Shown here in pieces: positions 60,568 to 61,222 of a DNA stretch of 61,222 bases. Each line of letters starts with the position of its first letter. Position 1 is the first letter of the stretch. Made by a program: the position numbers and the translations under genes. The stretch comes from Magnetospirillum fulvum MGU-K5 (GTDB taxonomy: Bacteria; Pseudomonadota; Alphaproteobacteria; Rhodospirillales; Magnetospirillaceae): assembly GCF_000442515.1 (NCBI RefSeq), contig NZ_AQPH01000015.1, positions 1-61,222 on the forward strand. The letters run 5' to 3'. Below the pieces are notes generated by a model. That model saw only the letters and a list, made by a program, of their open reading frames with translations, made no database searches and was not told the DNA's origin.

Positions 60568-61222
60568 CTATTCCTCGCGCAAGAGCGGCGCGGCTTTGAC
60601 CCGGAGCGCCTGCCAAGTTCCGACGTAACCGGCTGTCAAAGCAGCGACCAGGCATCCGGCCAGGGTGCCCAGGGTCAGGCCGGGCAGGAACACCCAGCCG
60701 GTTTTCATCACCTGGGTCAGCAGCGCCCACGAGGCACCTTGCGCCACCAAGGCTGCCGCCAGCCCGGTCCCCAGCCCGATCAGGCCGAACTCGATCAGAT
60801 AGGCGCGGCGAATCTGGGCGCGACTGGCACCCAACACCTTCAGCACCACCGATTCCCATACCCGGCGGCGATGCCCGGCCATCACCGCTCCGGCCAGCAC
60901 CATCGCCCCGGCGGCGAGCGTCACTGCCGCGGCGGCGCGGACGGCCAGATCGGCCTGATCGATCACGCCGCGCGCGGTGTCCAACGCTTCCTTGACCCGG
61001 ATCGCCGAGATGTTGGGCAGCCGGTCGGTGACCGCCTTCTCGACCGCCAGCCCGTCGCCGCCACCACCGCGCAGGGTCGCGATCACGGTATAAGGGGCTC
61101 CGTCCAGCGCCCCCGGCGAGACCAGGAAGGCGAAGTTCATCGACAGGCTGCTCCAATCGATGTCGCGTAGCGAGGCGACTTCGGCGTCGATCTCGCGCCC
61201 CAGCACGTTGAGCCCGACCCGG
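60568..61222 (-). CDS. ABC transporter permease, FtsX type (N-terminus off window)
   Basis: The last 217 residues of a larger permease; the frame stays open to the window end. A periplasmic MacB-like part (DIDWSSLSMNFAFLVSPGALDGAPYTVIATL) precedes three helices: AAAAVTLAAGAMVLAGAVMAG, AYLIEFGLIGLGTGLAAALVAQG and TLGTLAGCLVAALTAGYVGTW. The coupling-helix segment RVWESVVLKVLGASRAQIRRAYLIEF is the FtsX form. It resembles the C-terminus of the YbbP-type two-FtsX permease. Its ATPase should lie beyond the window. Confidence 0.88.
   Translation of the reverse strand, partial: RVGLNVLGREIDAEVASLRDIDWSSLSMNFAFLVSPGALDGAPYTVIATLRGGGGDGLAVEKAVTDRLPNISAIRVKEALDTARGVIDQADLAVRAAAAVTLAAGAMVLAGAVMAGHRRRVWESVVLKVLGASRAQIRRAYLIEFGLIGLGTGLAAALVAQGASWALLTQVMKTGWVFLPGLTLGTLAGCLVAALTAGYVGTWQALRVKAAPLLREE

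Noticed and set aside
1-61222. CRISPR arrays, insertion sequences, rRNA genes, prophage
   Set aside because: No regularly spaced repeats, transposase or integrase motifs, rRNA sequence or phage structural genes were recognised anywhere in the window.

Overview
The window looks like the chromosome of a free-living, GC-rich alphaproteobacterium, most likely a Rhodospirillales member of the Magnetospirillum/Phaeospirillum type. This is an inference from gene content (menA, rpoH with an RpoH box, large alphaproteobacterial PstC/PstA, EipB/DUF1849, sphaeroides-heme-protein genes), not from a marker gene. Coding density is about 90 percent. Many neighbouring genes are joined by 4-nt ATGA overlaps, and nothing looks like a phage, insertion sequence or CRISPR array.

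Layout. 1-1816 (minus): a periplasmic PstS-like binding protein translationally coupled to a sensor kinase cut by the window edge. 2206-2526: a small possible zinc-ribbon protein running into the 3' end of sbcC. 2343-7396 (minus): sbcD-sbcC nuclease. 7466-9495 (minus): hemolysin-III membrane protein and a beta-lactamase-fold lipoprotein. 9610-12213: a regulatory interval with an FNR/NnrR-type box, a possible small minus-strand transcript, then a DUF2249 / polytopic membrane protein / hemerythrin operon that fits nitric-oxide or microaerobic physiology. 12223-15065 (minus): Ni/Co transporter, its DUF1007 partner and an EamA transporter with a His-rich tail. 15114-16249 (minus): FkbM methyltransferase and tRNA-Ser(TGA). 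16363-22431 (minus): pstSCAB-phoU-phoB with a Pho box and an attenuator-like hairpin after pstS.

22670-28865: menA, a metallo-beta-lactamase protein, cobA plus a double CbiX chelatase, a TPR/O-GlcNAc-transferase-like protein and a ferritin-like protein. 29081-33101: two tandem M17 leucyl aminopeptidases, a GNAT acetyltransferase and holC. 33124-36808 (minus): a dCache sensor kinase and an ABC-F ATPase. 36987-41381: ndk, rpoH with an unusual leader, cimA and a TrmJ-type methyltransferase. 41430-41700 is a palindrome-rich spacer. 41707-48185: FAD oxidase, FemAB-like protein, two unknown proteins, an orphan ParA, a NUDIX hydrolase and a periplasmic protein behind a perfect CRP-type palindrome. 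48318-49740: ECF sigma factor, small membrane protein and CnrX-like sensor.

50007-53877 holds a helical protein, a TPR protein, EipB, and a redox operon of an Asp/His-rich protein, a cytochrome b561-SHP fusion and a diheme cytochrome c. Divergent from that operon are PepSY protein, PhoP-like regulator and PhoQ-like kinase (53993-56340), with a PhoP-box-like repeat in the shared intergenic region. The end carries a PAS chemoreceptor, an RluA-family pseudouridine synthase, a Bax-inhibitor-1 protein and the C-terminus of an FtsX-type permease. The best candidates for an undescribed system are the PhoPQ-like/b561-SHP locus and the divergent small transcript next to the DUF2249-hemerythrin operon.
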